Source: Lantana camara
Lineage: Eukaryota; Streptophyta; Magnoliopsida; Lamiales; Verbenaceae
Length of the DNA stretch: 64,000 nt
Direction: 5' to 3'
Assembly: GCA_037501455.1 (NCBI GenBank)
Contig: CM074864.1
Location: 27,150,001-27,214,000, forward strand
The notes under the pieces were generated by a model, which was not told the origin of the DNA, ran no database searches, and was given only the letters and a program-made list of their open reading frames with translations. Shown one piece after another: positions 12,543-25,356 of this stretch. Both the position numbers and the translations under genes were made by a program. Position 1 is the first letter of the stretch; each line of letters opens with the position of its first letter.

Positions 12543-12809
12543 AGGCCGTTTCGGCCCCCTTTTGAAAAATGGAAACGGTCATTTCGGTTAGCCGAGAGTT
12601 CAAGTCTGGGTCTTGGAAACAGCTGTTCCGGGTTTTAAATAAAAATAAAAACGACCGTTTTGAGCTTAGGGAGAGAGTGAGTAGCATCTGAAACGGCCGT
12701 TTGGATTTTGTACTGAACTTGGAAATGGTCGTTTTGGAGCTTTCGGCTGGGGCAGTAGCTTTTGAAACGCCCGTTTGGAACCTCTTCTTTAGGTTCCAAA
12801 TGGCCATTT
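12543..12809. repeat. palindrome cluster in E1 LTR (6 units)
   Basis: Dyads lie at 12543-12556, 12572-12585, 12648-12661, 12691-12702, 12723-12735 and 12765-12776, with one more at 12798-12809. The type unit is AAACGGCCGTTT or AAACGCCCGTTT. The arm sequence AAACG/CGTTT differs from the arms in the other LTR families. Confidence 0.85.
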
Positions 12810-13098
12810 TCGGAGCCACTGTACTTTTTTGTTTTTTAACTTTTTCGAATTATTCCCTTTGCTTTTAAAATGCTTTTATATGACTTATATGCTCGATAAT
12901 TTGCTATTTTTGTACTTGTATCTTGTCGTATAACTTAGTTATGCATGAGATTGGATTTTTATGTATTAATTTGACTAAATGAATGCCTTTTGTTCAATAA
13001 GTAACTTGCATTACATCTCATGCATACTTTTCAATTGCCGTGCGTCGTCTTTGGTCCATATAGAGTCTAAGTCTTGGCTTCTCGTGTTTTCTTTTCAG

Positions 13099-13168
13099 AC
13101 AAGGTTGCCGGTGTCTTGCCCGAGACATAGCTTTGTTCACTTCCACTCTTTCCACTCTCAAGCACAAG
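13099..13168 (+). other. exon-like module in E1 LTR
   Basis: A pyrimidine-rich tract ending TTTTCAG precedes 13099. After 70 nt, 13168 is followed by GTGAGATTTAGG, a good plant 5' splice site. The block aligns in position with modules in the other LTRs. There is no transcript evidence in the window, so splicing is inference. Confidence 0.5.
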
Positions 13169-14365
13169 GTGAGATTTAGGATTTTGTATAGTTATTGACC
13201 TAAATCCTTTATGTGACATTTTCTAGCCTCACATGTGATTATATATTATATATATAATTAAATAAGTGTTGAATATGATATGTTTATGACCTTATGGAAC
13301 AAGTCTGATTTGAAAAGGTATTTATGAAAGCATATGTAAGCTATTTTGGAAAAGTTTTTATATACAAGCTTAGTAGCGAGTTTTGCCATGAAAGATTGGT
13401 ATATGTTATGTATATGTGAATGTGGATCCAAGGAGCTATGGGTAAGGAATCCCTGGGATGGTATTGGGCCGTCGGGGCTTGGCCTATGCATAGTTTCCAT
13501 CTATGATATCACGCGCGACCCCGGGAGCTAGGGAACGCGTGGTATTTTGATGCCTACGATGTGAAAGCCGGGGAGGGCACGTTGTGGGTTAGCTACCCCA
13601 CGTGAGTTTGTTAAAGTTCTGGATGGTAGGGCTACACGCATGGCTCTTTCATCATTGGAGTAGAGGATGGATATGTTTATGATTTGGTTTTATTGTGATA
13701 TGAGGAGTAAAGGTCAGAAGCTCGTTCTCGCCGAGCATATGATATGATCTGTTATGGGAATTATGAATTAGAATAGAGTTTATGAAAATGATTCTAAGTA
13801 TATATATGTTGTTTTGAAACGTTTGGTTTATAAAACCTATTCTGGTTCATAAGCCCACTCTTGTATGTGCTATGCTTTATATATATAGTGTGTGGGTGTG
13901 CGTTAGCCCCCTCACTCAGTCAGTTGACTGACCCCTCATTTTATCTTTCAGTTTCAGGTTCTTCTTTTAGCCTTGAGCTAGGCGGAGAAGTGTGTCTACA
14001 CTACACTTGTCGGCCTAGGTCATGTTGGTTGCATTTTACATACACTTCATATTATTTTGTGTACTTATGACTTGTATTCTCGGAGAATTGATCATCTTGT
14101 TTTGATGAGGCCGTGAGGGCCATCGTACATGTATGTATATGTGATGGTACATATATATATCTATGATATGCATTTACTTTACCTATTTGGATTTCAATTG
14201 TTTCGCTTCTGCGCACTATGAGTGAGTTTTAGTTAGTTTCGCCTGGCTTAGTGAGTGAGTTGGTCTCCAGTTCGCTATGGTTCGGATTCGGGTACGGACT
14301 TTCCATTTTGTAACTGGGTTTGGATCTTAGTGCGGGGGATGTGGTCCCTACGTTAGGGTACTACA

Positions 14366-14940
14366 GAATAAGGGTTAAATGGGTCCAAAAATGGGTCGAT
14401 TTGTTTAAGAAACCGGTCTGATATAAGCAAAACGGATGGGGGTGGCAAATATGTCACACGGGCACGGTTCGGACAAAATTCGGAGGATCAAACAGGCTTA
14501 ACAAAATATAAAGTTGGATTCCTTAGGTCCGTATCTTCGTTTCGAGTCCAGGGGCACTTTCAAAATTTGAATTCAAATTCCCGAGCTGAAGATACACCTT
14601 CCGGAACCCAAGGTGCGCTAAAACAAGTTAGGCCCTCGAGTCCCTAAAAAAAATAAAATGGTTTAAGAACCGTAATAAACGAACTTAAAAACATAAAACA
14701 AGCACATAAACGAATCCTTAACGTCTGTATTTCATACATATCACGTATTCACAAAACTAGAAACAAGTACGGGGTCAAACGGGGGCAAAACGTTCAAATA
14801 TAAATCAATTAATTCATATAAATATTCAAATAAGCACATAAACAATTTAATAAACATATAAACGCATAATTAAATAATTTAAAAGCGCAAATAACACACC
14901 CGTTACGATACCTATACGGACGGACGAGCGGGATGTTACA
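14366..14940 (-). repeat. X: truncated minus-strand LTR
   Basis: This is 575 bp of U3-type LTR sequence. It ends GGGATGTTACA, i.e. sense start TGTAACATCCC. It shares the CCCGAGCT...GAAGATAC...GGAACCCAAGG...CGCTAAAAC block with the start of the solo LTR near 29880-29930. The rest was displaced by E1 and lies left of the window. Confidence 0.75.
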
Positions 14941-15063
14941 CTCAGGACTTTATCCCCTAACCAAACCTCCTGGAGGGTTCCGGTACATCCTTATCAAGTT
15001 ATCAAGTGGAGAACATGCATGGGAGTTGAGCCAGGCGACCCCTTGGTCGCCCCGGGTGCTCCT
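14941..15063 (-). repeat. E0 LTR, fragment 1
   Basis: This carries the CCAAACCTCCTGGAGGGTTCC block found in the middle of the other LTRs. It ends ctcct (15059-15063), the target duplication of E2. The sequence continues at 37499. Confidence 0.75.
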
Positions 15064-17639
15064 TGTAACACCCCAAACGGAGGATGCCACATCCCCCGCA
15101 CGTAGACCCAGACCCGGTCACGAAATGGAAAGTCCATGCTCGAATCCGAATCAAAGCGAACGGGAGACCAATTCACACACTAGGCTAGGCGGATCTAACT
15201 CGACAGACTCAGAGCGCGGAAGCAATTTAAACAATTATCATCAGATAGCGGAAGCAATTAAATCAACGTACAAAATAAGTGACGGGTTCAACTAGTATAG
15301 ATACCTAGTCCCGAATATCAGCATACATAACAGGTGACGGGTTCAACTAGCATAGATACCTAGTCCCGAATCTCAAATCATCGCAACGTAATAAACCAAT
15401 ATAAGTATCAGCAGAATACCTAATTACATCCAAATGCTAGCATATTAACCCCACACGGGTTTAAGTCTAACTAGAGCATAAAACATAATCTCCAAAAGCG
15501 AAATAAGAATACATAACATAAATAGAGTATGTGAAAAATGCATCTTAACACCAACTAAACCGACAAGTGTGACCCAGAAGACTCACATCCGCCTAGCTCA
15601 AGCCAAAAGAAACCTGCAACTAAAAGATAAAATGAGGTGTCAGTCAACTGACTGAGTGAGGGGGCTAACGCACACCCACTGTATATATATAGAGCATAGC
15701 ACATATCAGAAGGGTGGACTCATGAACCGGAGATAGGTGTTGCATACCAAAACATTTCCAAAAGTACCCAAAAGATAGTTATATAAGATTTAGAAAACAT
15801 TTCAGAACTCTATCTCGATTCATGATTCCCAGACAGAACAGATCACATGCTCGGCGAGTACGAGCTTCCAACCTTTACTCCTCAGAACATAACAAAACAC
15901 AAAATACCAAATCAATCCAACCGTCACACCAATGATGGAGGAGATGTACCGTCCCCAAACCATCCTTAACAAACATACCCTCAAGGGGTAGCGAACCCAC
16001 AAGAGTCCTCCCCGGCCTTAGCCGAAGGCTCAAGATACCACACCTTCCCTACAGCACGGGTCGCGTGAAAATATCTCAAATGGAACTACACACAGGTATA
16101 TCCCCGACGGCCCTAACCGTCCCGGGGGCTCCTTACCCATAGCTCCTCGGATCCACATACATACATACATACATACATATGCCAATATTTCATGGCCAAC
16201 TCGCTACAGAAGCATAACGTAACATACTTTTCAAAACAGCTTACATATGCTTTCATATCTAATTTTCCAAAACAAAGTTGATTCACAAGGTCATAAACAT
16301 ATCATATCCAACACATACGTATATATAATAGATATACTCGCATGCAAGGGTTGAAATCAGCATATTAAGGCCATAGGTCGCATAACTATACAAAATCCTA
16401 AACCTCACATCGTGAAAGTAGAGTCTGAGAGTGTGAAGGGCCAAACACTCTAAACCTCGGGCCCACCGGCACCACCAAACTCTGTGACAAGACATACAGA
16501 AGCCCAGACTTAGACTCTATATGAACCAAACAAGACGCATGGTGTTACTCAACATGATCGTGGTTATGCATAAGTGTTCATGTTGTGCTTTGATATGGTG
16601 TCATGGTCATTCAAGGCATATCAATGCTCAACAAGGTCATATTTACAAGCAACCAACACGTAATTCCATATCCAAATATGCAAGATCCAATTAGGAAATC
16701 AATGTATTCACAAAATGCATATTAAATCATCCAATGTCACAGGGTTCAATTATAATATTAGAATTAAGCATCAAGTTCATGTCGAGTTATAAAGTGCATA
16801 AGTAAGAGCAACTTAGTCATATAAACATACAAAGTTGTTGTACGTAGACGGCATGCTTGATACAATTAAAGAGTGCATCTAATTCACTTAAGATCATACT
16901 TTACAACTTCACAACATGTTTGGTACACAAGCTCAAGTCACATCCATAGTTTCATAAATATTACACTTACATCCCCTAAGTCATTTATAAAAGTTTAGAA
17001 TTATTACACGTACATCCCCTTAGTTGATTGCTAAGCATAATTGTTCGTTTAAAGTGTTTATATAATTATTCAACTAGGAATTAATTACTTACAAACATGA
17101 CAATTATCAATTTATTGTAATTCATAATATACCATTTTCAAGTAGTAAGAGTAAATCAAGATATTACAATTCTAACTCCTACCATGCATCAAGTCTTAAG
17201 TTGTTCAAGCATCCTTCATATATCTCAATTTTATATTTGAAACACAATTTACAATAAACATAATATTGAGAACGTCTCAAATCCATATAGAGAAATCACA
17301 ACATGTTCGTTCTTCTAAAATATCATTCAAGTTCATTTAGTCACATAAAAGATTAGTTTCTAGATATTACACTAACACCCCTTCGTACTTAACAAATAGC
17401 GTAAATTCATCACATCGGGATTCAAATTGAAAATCGCAACATTCATACATAACATAATCCATTCAATACATGTTTTCGTATGCGATTGGAATACATCTCG
17501 ATCAACAAACCAACAATAACCAATTTATTTGTACTTAAAACAATTAATTCAAAAAATCACAATCACGTAAAATAATTCGTAATAAATATATCGAGTGTCC
17601 GATTAACGAACGGACAGTGGCGTTGAACTCACCACAACG

Positions 17640-18520
17640 AGAAGAACATTCTGACCAGACGCCGTCGGAAGGCCACCACTGTAGCTTCCAAAATTTGGCC
17701 GGGCCGCCGTCGGCCCGCCGCCAAAGGTCGCCGAAAAAATCCCGAAAAATAAGTCCTGAATGAAGTCTTCGTGCCCGTTCCGAATCCTCAATCAATTTCT
17801 GGAAATTCTAAGTCAATCTCCTCCAATTTCAGATCTAAGAACACGAAAACCCTAAAATCTTCAAACTCAAATTACTTCCAAACCGCTGAACCAAAATGCG
17901 ATCCGAAAGAGGCGTTGTCTTACCCATGACGAGCTCTTCGAAAGCCCTAAGGTAGCTCGCCGGAAAAATCGTCGAAGCTAGCGCCGCCGCTATGCCGTCG
18001 TGATCCACCGCCAATCGGCCAAATCTGGAGTCGCGTGATCACTGGCCACTAGTTCTCATCGTTCCAAACAACTTTCGTGAAGAGCCCGAGGCCAAAAGAT
18101 GGCCGGAAAAGGCCCCCGTTGCCTGCCGAATATTCTGCCACCGTACACGTCACCGGAACCACCACCTACGGCCAAAATCTGGTGAAATTGATGCCGGAAA
18201 TGAACTCAGGGGGTCGAGAAACCTTGGAAACCATCAAGCCCCGTCTAAAACCACTGCCAGAAGGCGACGAAATCACGCCGCTACAGGAACAGGCGCCGCC
18301 GCCGCGAGCTTCAGGCGGCGCGTGCGGCACCATCGCGGCTCCGATGGCCGTGCCACCAACATCAAACGGTGCACCAGGAAGTGTCGTTTCAGGGCATGGG
18401 GCGCGTGCATCGAGGGGATGGCCGGAAACCGCCGCGAAGGCCGGCTAAGTGGCGGCGGACTGACAGCTCCGCCGCTTCTACTGAAATCCGGCCATAACTC
18501 CACCACTGTTCGTTATTAGG
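17640..18520 (-). other. GC-rich segment in E2 3' LTR
   Basis: About 0.9 kb with repeated GCCGCC/GGCGGC and CGCCGG motifs in an otherwise AT-rich LTR. Open frames exist on both strands (18077-18448 plus; 18273-18506 minus), but the copy at 35940-36830 has different residues and ends, so I do not call a protein. In sense it lies between the LTR start and the donor-like site, i.e. in the position of a 5' leader or promoter-proximal exon. It may have been captured from a gene. Confidence 0.5.
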
Positions 18521-18647
18521 CTATGAAATTGGTACTCTTGCGTACGTCTCGCCGAGATAATCGAAATGGACTATTCATTTGTTGAATTCCATAGAGAAAC
18601 GAGTTAGTTATGGGCTCGTAATCGAAGCCGCGCATAGTGACCCGCGG

Positions 18648-18664
18648 GAGAGAGAGTGGGAGAG

Positions 18665-18695
<31 letters not shown>

Positions 18696-18702
18696 AAGGA
18701 GA
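18648..18702. repeat. (GA)n microsatellite
   Basis: An interrupted GA/AG run. The equivalent in the right LTR is at about 36972-37027 and is slightly longer. As (CT)n in sense, near the LTR 5' part, it resembles plant promoter GA/CT elements (inference). Confidence 0.85.
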
Positions 18703-19167
18703 TTGGGAGAAATGTGTCTTGTACACAAGCTAAATACAACCGGGTATCCTTATCGCGTAGCAAAGAGACATATCTACAAATAATCATAAATAAAATCGGT
18801 AAAGTTACGACTAAACATTCAAGCTCCGCATAAATTTTACAAATTAACATGAAATAGAGATTTACCAATTAGAGTTTAATTCAATTTAATTTTTAAAACC
18901 TTTCATACAATTTAACGACACTTCGTAAACACATGATTGATAATTAATCTCAAGGAATTCAAGTAAACCGAAATTAAACAAGTTAAGTAACATGATGGAT
19001 TTAAAATCAACTTAACCATTAATTTTAGAATAATCCGAATGATCACATATTAAATTAAATTTACATTAAATCACATAATTCAACAACTCTTAAATTAAAC
19101 ACACACAAGTGTAGAGACTTACTTGTTAATATCGTCAGGACGCCCTTCGAGAAAACGGGGCGTCACA

Positions 19168-19203
19168 ACCTTCCCCTCTTAAGAGAACCTGGTCCCCAGG
19201 TTC
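19168..19203 (-). other. E2 polypurine tract and palindrome
   Basis: In sense AAGAGGGGAAGGT directly precedes the LTR (TGTGACG). The palindrome GAACCTGGTCCCCAGGTTC is at 19185-19203, with two arm changes relative to E5 (GAATCTG/CAGATTC) that preserve pairing. Confidence 0.9.
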
Positions 19204-19491
19204 CACTGCAAAAATGTAGATCCTCGAGTTGTAGTGCTCCAACCCTTCTCCCGAACTCGCGTGAGATCATAACTCTAATGGTGCTTACTCCAGTCATCTA
19301 CACTGAACCTCCTTTAGGATGTCTTGTTATCGTCGAGGTCCGTGCGAGTACTTGATCCATTAGTTGTTTCGAACTCGGTCAGTCATTCCCATGATCTGAT
19401 AGCTGCAACTGTACCCAACCTCCATATCATCTCAGATGCACCACTTGCTACCCGTAGTCAGATCAATGCGTAACGCAACCACAACAAACAA

Positions 19492-19864
19492 GAGAGAATC
19501 CCATCTCTCAACACGTAAGTGAGAGAGCCCCGTCCCTCAGCACCCACAAGAGAGAGAACCCCGTCTCTCGAGCACATATAAAAGAGAGAACCCCGTCTCT
19601 CAAGCACATAATTAAGAGAACCCCGTCTCTCAACCTAAGTCGGGAAGATTCCGACATCTCCCAACATTCTAGTTTGAGAAAATCCAGCATTCCTCAAACC
19701 CCTAGATTCAAGAGAATCCAACATCTCCGAATATCTAAGTACAAGAGAATCCAACATATCTCGTGCATAAAACTTAGAAAGAATCCAGTATCTTTCTACC
19801 ACATAAATAGAGAGAATCCTACATCTCTCTAACACGTAAAAAGAGGGAACCTAAGGTATCTCTT
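19492..19864 (-). repeat. array of 12 covarying hairpins
   Basis: Units start at about 19492, 19521, 19550, 19584, 19614, 19642, 19673, 19710, 19744, 19776, 19809 and 19841, spaced about 29-37 bp. The type unit is GAGAGAACCCCGTCTCTC. Arms vary but usually remain complementary: AGAAAGA/TCTTTCT (19776-19797), TTTGAG/CTCAAA (19673-19698), GGGA/TCCC (19642-19662). Loops keep ACCCCG or ATCCAR. It lies about 300-700 bp from the PPT. Confidence 0.85.
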
Positions 19865-20390
19865 ACACATAAATCCACTGATCAGTTATTCATACATACA
19901 CACATCATAGTAACACTTGACGAAAAGTATGCGATGCATGTTTGGTGTACCTTATACAACTGATATCGGTGTCCCTTGAGTACAGATTCAACGCTCGTAC
20001 CTCAACTCAAGGGGGATATCGCGATGGAATCCCTATAAAACAGGGTTATAGTATGTATGTATGTTATATGAGAAGTGAGCAATCAAAAGAGTTTTAAATC
20101 ACATAAGCATGAATAGTTCACACAAGTACATAACTCATTCATTTCAGCAACGATTCATAACAAGTAGAAATGTCAAGTTACAAATACTAGATCAGGTATC
20201 CAAGTTATCGCAATTAAAATAGCAATGGTCGTCACCCACATCAAGCAAAACAAGAGTATTTAAGCGATGTATGTATGCAAATGCCATGAATGCTTGGCGT
20301 ACAGTTAACCGACGTGTAAAAATCTTGACAAGAAAGTCAAGATGAAGCAGTAGGAGTTGATTAAGCCGAAAATGATGCAACTTCTTCGTC

Positions 20391-20935
20391 TTGAATCCTC
20401 TTTGGGTGAAGAGATGATCCAACAAGCATGCCCATCCTCCAACCCTCTACTAAACAGTAACCCCTGGGTCAACCAGAATCATCCTCGGTTTCTACAAGAA
20501 TTCTGATTTATATGTTAACCTTAGTCTGCTCGTTCTCAAGGAATCCCACAATTCAATTGCCAATCCAAAATTTGTCTTTGAGCTATGCTGGACGATCATG
20601 ATGGTAAGCATTTCCCAAGGTAAGTCATGGCACACGATTCTGAAACGTGAATAAGGTCATGAATCTTTTTGTGTGAAGAGGTAACCCAACAAGCATGCTT
20701 ATAATCCAACTCTCTACCAGACCTTAGCCCTTGTTCAACCAGAATCATCTTCGGTTCCCACCAAGAATCCTAATTCATGTGTGAAACCTTAACCTATTCA
20801 TCTTCAAGAAATTGCCCATAAACCGGTCGTCAATCAGAAATCTATCTCAGAGCTAAGTTCGGCGCTAGTGGTATTAATCATTTCCCAAAGCAATCCATGG
20901 TATATGATTTTAAAACTTGAATAAAATCTTTTGGC
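20391..20935. repeat. tandem duplication of about 270 bp in E2 internal region
   Basis: 20391-20660 and 20661-20935 share ordered blocks: GTGAAGAG, CAACAAGCATGC, CAACCAGAATCATC, TCAAG.AAT and GCATTTCCCAA/TCATTTCCCAA. Divergence is large (roughly a quarter of sites by eye). A second tandem pair with unit about 108 bp follows at 21137-21345, sharing GGTGACTACT and CCAAATAAA.GAATCATCAAGG. Confidence 0.7.
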
Positions 20936-21802
20936 ATCTATGTGATCCATTCCCATCTCAGTAGAATATTCCATCTTATCTTGTAGAAACACCCAAAGAG
21001 CTAACAACCAATCTTCTCTTGTCGTTTGTTAACTCTAAACGGCACCAAAACCTTCAACACTCACCGATGGTTTGTAGCTCGTTGCTTAAGTAACATGGTT
21101 ACCTATCCACATCCCTTGAACTCGATCGGATCTTATTTGATCGGATTCTTCTACATTAACTCGTTTCCATCAACAAGGTGACTACTCCCAAATAAAGGAA
21201 TCATCAAGGCGAAAGCTCATCAAACTCCTTGAAAACGGTTCTACTTGATCAGACTCTCCTCCATTGACTCATTTCCTCAACGAGGTGACTACTTCCAAAT
21301 AAACGAATCATCAAGGTTAAAATTCGTCAAACTTCATCTTTCAATTGACTTTAAGATAGTAAGTCAATATAGCAAATCTCATTCCTTCAACTCTGAACCT
21401 TTTCATGAACATTGATCTTAGTAAAGAATCCTTTCATCTTCGAATTATGGTGTGTTTTCGTTGTAGTACCAATAGGTAGTGTTGACGGAGGGAAATCTTA
21501 GTGTTAACTCATAGGGCACCCTGGAATTCAAACACTAAATTCGATGCATGCTGGTTAAAGATGCGAATGAAATGTAACAAGTATATCACGTAAATACAAC
21601 AATTAGTTGTAATTTATAAAGCACATAAAATAAGATGCTGCATAATTAAAGTCACAATGTGCACATAATCATATAATCACGAAACAATTCATGCCGAAGG
21701 ATCAAAATATCAAGTCAAACAAATGCAATGCGCAGTTATTCCTATGCCGTACGACCTAGACAGATTCAACACGACTCAAGAGCTCAATTTTTGCAACCTA
21801 GA

Positions 21803-21814
21803 GCTCTGATACCA
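21803..21814 (-). other. E2 primer-binding site (tRNA-Met)
   Basis: The minus strand reads TGGTATCAGAGC, eight bases inside the right LTR, complementary to initiator tRNA-Met. Confidence 0.9.
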
Positions 21815-23882
21815 CTTAAGGATGTAACACCCCAAACGGAGGATGCCACATCCCCCGCACGTAGACCCAGACCCGGTCACGAAATGGAAAGTCCATGCTC
21901 GAATCCGAATCAAAGCGAACGGGAGACCAATTCACACACTAGGCTAGGCGGATCTAACTCGACAGACTCAGAGCGCGGAAGCAATTTAAACAATTATCAT
22001 CAGATAGCGGAAGCAATTAAATCAACGTACAAAATAAGTGACGGGTTCAACTAGTATAGATACCTAGTCCCGAATATCAGCATACATAACAGGTGACGGG
22101 TTCAACTAGCATAGATACCTAGTCCCGAATCTCAAATCATCGCAACGTAATAAACCAATATAAGTATCAGCAGAATAGCTAATTATATCCAAATGCTAGC
22201 ATACTAACCCCACACGGGTTTAAGTCTAACTAGAGCATAAAACATAATCTCCAAAAGCGAAATAAGAATACATAACATAAATAGAGTATGTGAAAAATGC
22301 ATCTTAACACCAACTAAACCGACAAGTGTGACCCAGAAGACTCACATCCGCCTAGCTCAAGCCAAAAGAAACCTGCAACTAAAAGATAAAATGAGGTGTC
22401 AGTCAACTGACTGAGTGAGGGGGCTAACGCACACCCACTGTATATATATAGAGCATAGCACATATCAGAAGGGTGGACTCATGAACCGGAGATAGGTGTT
22501 GCATACCAAAACATTTCCAAAAGTACCCAAAAGATAGTTATATAAGATTTAGAAAACATTTCAGAACTCTATCTCGATTCATGATTCCCAGACAGAACAG
22601 ATCACATGCTCGGCGAGTACGAGCTTCCAACCTTTACTCCTCAGAACATAACAAAACATAAAATACCAAATCAATCCAACCGTCACACCAATGATGGAGG
22701 AGATGTACAGTCCCCAAACCATCCATAACAGACATACCCTCAAGGGGTAGCGAACCCACAAGAGTACTCTCCGGCCTAAGACGAAGGCTCAAGATACCAC
22801 ACCTTCCCTACAGCACGGGTCGCGTGAAAATATCTCAAATGGAACTACGCACAGGTATATCCCCGACGGCCCTAACTGTAGCACCCCGGAGCGAAGGGCA
22901 CCACATCCCCCGCACCACAGCTCGACACGTGTAACGAAATGGAAACTCCGCACATGTACCAAGCCATGGCGAACGGAAGACAACAAAAACACATCCCTAG
23001 GCTAGGCGGTCTATACCTAAATCAGAGTGCCCAACAAAATAAAATCAAAGGCGGAAGCAGCAGGATCACAAATACATTCATAATCATGCAAAATCTCAAA
23101 TCAAAACAGGCGACGGGTTCAACTAGTATAGATACCTAATCCCGTAAATCAAACATAAAACATAAATACATAATGGGATCATTCTTATTCTAGAAACCTG
23201 TCTCGAGTCATATCAAATCAACGACATCCATTAGACACAAAATCATAGGCTTATACATATCTAAAATTCCAAAGCATAATGATAAAGATGCAGAATGCAA
23301 AAAGACTCGAACAACTGACTCAAAAGACCCAAAAGAAGACCGCCGCCTAGCTCGACCCAAAACCTGCACCTGCAACTAAAAGGGGAAAAGGAGAGGGGTC
23401 AGTCTACAACTCGACTGAGTGAGGGGGCTGAACACACTCACATGATACATAATATAGAGCATAGCACATATTAAACAAAAGACTATGAACCGGGAATAGG
23501 GTTTTGCACACCAAAATCCATTTTAAAACAAACGTATACATATCATATCAAAATCATAGCGTATCTTTAATTTAAAAGTCCTATCCCGTTTCATAATCAA
23601 CATAACGTACAAAAAGCTCGACGAGTACGAGCACCAATCCCATCCTGAGCTCCTCATACGAATCAAACATTACAAATCAAAACAAAAGTAACATTAAAGA
23701 ACAAACCTCCTTCTCCGGTGATGTAATGCCCCCGTTTTTCTTATTTTGTATAGCATGACGTTTGTGTTTCTCAAAATGCGCGAAATAATTAATTATACGT
23801 GTTTTATGTATTTAATTTAATTTTAATTATATTAAATGTTAATTATTTAATTTAATGTTATTAATATTAATTACATTATATA

Positions 23883-23914
<32 letters not shown>

Positions 23915-25356
23915 TTGTGCACGTGTGTGCATGGATTTAATTATGCATGCATGTAATACTTATATATCATATTTGCATGCATTTTATAATTATAACTTAA
24001 ATATATTGCATGCATGTAATTATTATATATATTATATACGTATGCATGCATATTATATATAATATGTTATGAATGAATTTCGTTGTTTATTTAAGTTAAT
24101 GTTATGGCTTTTATTGTTTCATTGCGTATGAGTGCTTCGTTTCTATTTGAACTGATACCGGAATTTTGTGCGAATTTAATATGTTGAACTTATACGTGTC
24201 TTGTACATGAATATTTGTTCATTTCGTATTTTTGAATTCATTTGCTTGTGTTTCAGATTTAATTTGAGTTGTGGAATCCAAGTCGGGGGCTAACGAGCAC
24301 TTAGCGCACCCTTGGTTCCGTATTTAATATCTTGAGCTCGGGAACTCGGATTCGAGTTCTGTCAACTCCGCTGAACTCGTAACGAAAATTTGAGTTTAGT
24401 AAACTTAGCCTTATATTTTTCTAACGTCATTTGAACCTTCGAAATTCAACCGAAAAACGAAACGGCGACGAAACTGACCCTTGTTACACTAAAATGGCCA
24501 TAACTTATTCAATTGTTGACCAAATTAACCATGGTTTGAGGCTATAGAACCCTAACTCAACCACCTAATCTTCTGTACCAAGCCCTAATCGAACCAACCC
24601 TCTCACAATTCACAAATCTCATCTAACGTCACTGCCCTCCAGTTTCCATCCCGTAACCCTTGTTCCTTGGAGATTTTGGAGCTCAAATCTCATCCAATCC
24701 TCATCCAATCAACAAGGTAAGCTTAGGGTTGTATTATATGTTCATTCCTGATCATTTTCATTCATTCATCCCCAATTTTGATCATGGTTTCATGCAATTT
24801 TGGCTGATTTTTCAATAGAGACGTTTTTGGGCATTTCTTTCGATCTTCTCCAATTTTTGATGGATTTGTTTGATTCCAAGCTTGAGAATGATTGTTTTGA
24901 TATCTTCTTTCCATTTATGATCATTAATTGCATGGTAGTTGAAGTATTTATGAGATATCAACTTTGGAACATTGAGAAAACTTTGAAGAAAAGTCACGTG
25001 TGACAGTCTTCCATGTTTGAACTGTTGTGGGACTGATTTATAGGTTGAATTTATGGTGTTTTGCTGCATATTTGTTAGCCTAACTTATATGAATGTGTTG
25101 GGATTAATGGAGATCAACCATACCCTGTTTTGCGTGAGTTTTTACCCTGTTTTTGGGCCTGGGTTGTTGCTATCACAGCTGCTGTTCTTCTTGCTCTTTT
25201 GCTGTCAACTTTGGGGTGGTTTTGAGCTGATTTCTTGCTGCAATTCATGTCATTTATAGCTACATTTATGTTGTCTAATTGTTGCTTGAGATGTGCTGCG
25301 TTTGAGCAAGGAAAAACAGGGGTTGTATGCGTGTTTGTTGCTGCTGCGTTCGCTGC

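Larger units (their letters stand above)
11725..14365 (+). repeat. E1 3' LTR
   Basis: This 2641-bp LTR starts TGACACCCCG and ends GGTACTACA. It contains in order a donor-like TTTAA/GTAAGT near 12096, a palindrome cluster (12543-12809), an exon-like module (13099-13168), a TATATATATA stretch near 13878, the CACTCAGTC/GACTGA hairpin near 13910-13932, and the GCTAGGCGGA and GTGCGGGGGATGTGG blocks typical of the 3' part of all gypsy-type LTRs here. The 5' LTR lies left of the window. The flank gaata (14366-14370) is the predicted target duplication. Confidence 0.88.
15064..19167 (-). repeat. E2 3' LTR
   Basis: TGTAACACCCC to GGGGCGTCACA. Features: the GTCAGTC/GACTGAC hairpin with the TATATATATA stretch (15640-15695), a CATA microsatellite (about 16151-16178), an exon-like module near 16400-16490, about 1.3 kb of AT-rich intron-like sequence, a donor-like ATGG/GTAAGACAAC in sense near 17925, a GC-rich leader-like segment (17640-18520) and a GA tract. 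It has no C/G palindrome cluster of the kind seen in the other LTRs. Confidence 0.9.
19204..21802 (-). other. E2 internal region without gag-pol
   Basis: About 2.6 kb with no retroviral domain. It holds the 12-unit hairpin array (19492-19864), motifs shared with LARD-1 (CCATGAATGcttgg at about 20282; GATGCATGctGGTTAA at about 21544), a tandem duplication of about 270 bp (20391-20935) and one of about 108 bp (21137-21345). Short ORFs such as 20192-20425 (-) are unconvincing. Confidence 0.75.

Noticed and set aside
18077..18448. 123-aa proline/arginine-rich ORF as a host gene
   Set aside because: It lies antisense within the E2 LTR; the second LTR copy encodes a different, shifted product; low-complexity GC-rich composition gives open frames on both strands.
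19492..19864. CRISPR-like array of repeats and spacers
   Set aside because: Repeats are only 18-25 nt and themselves vary; spacers are 10-15 nt and similar to each other; no cas genes; plant retrotransposon context.
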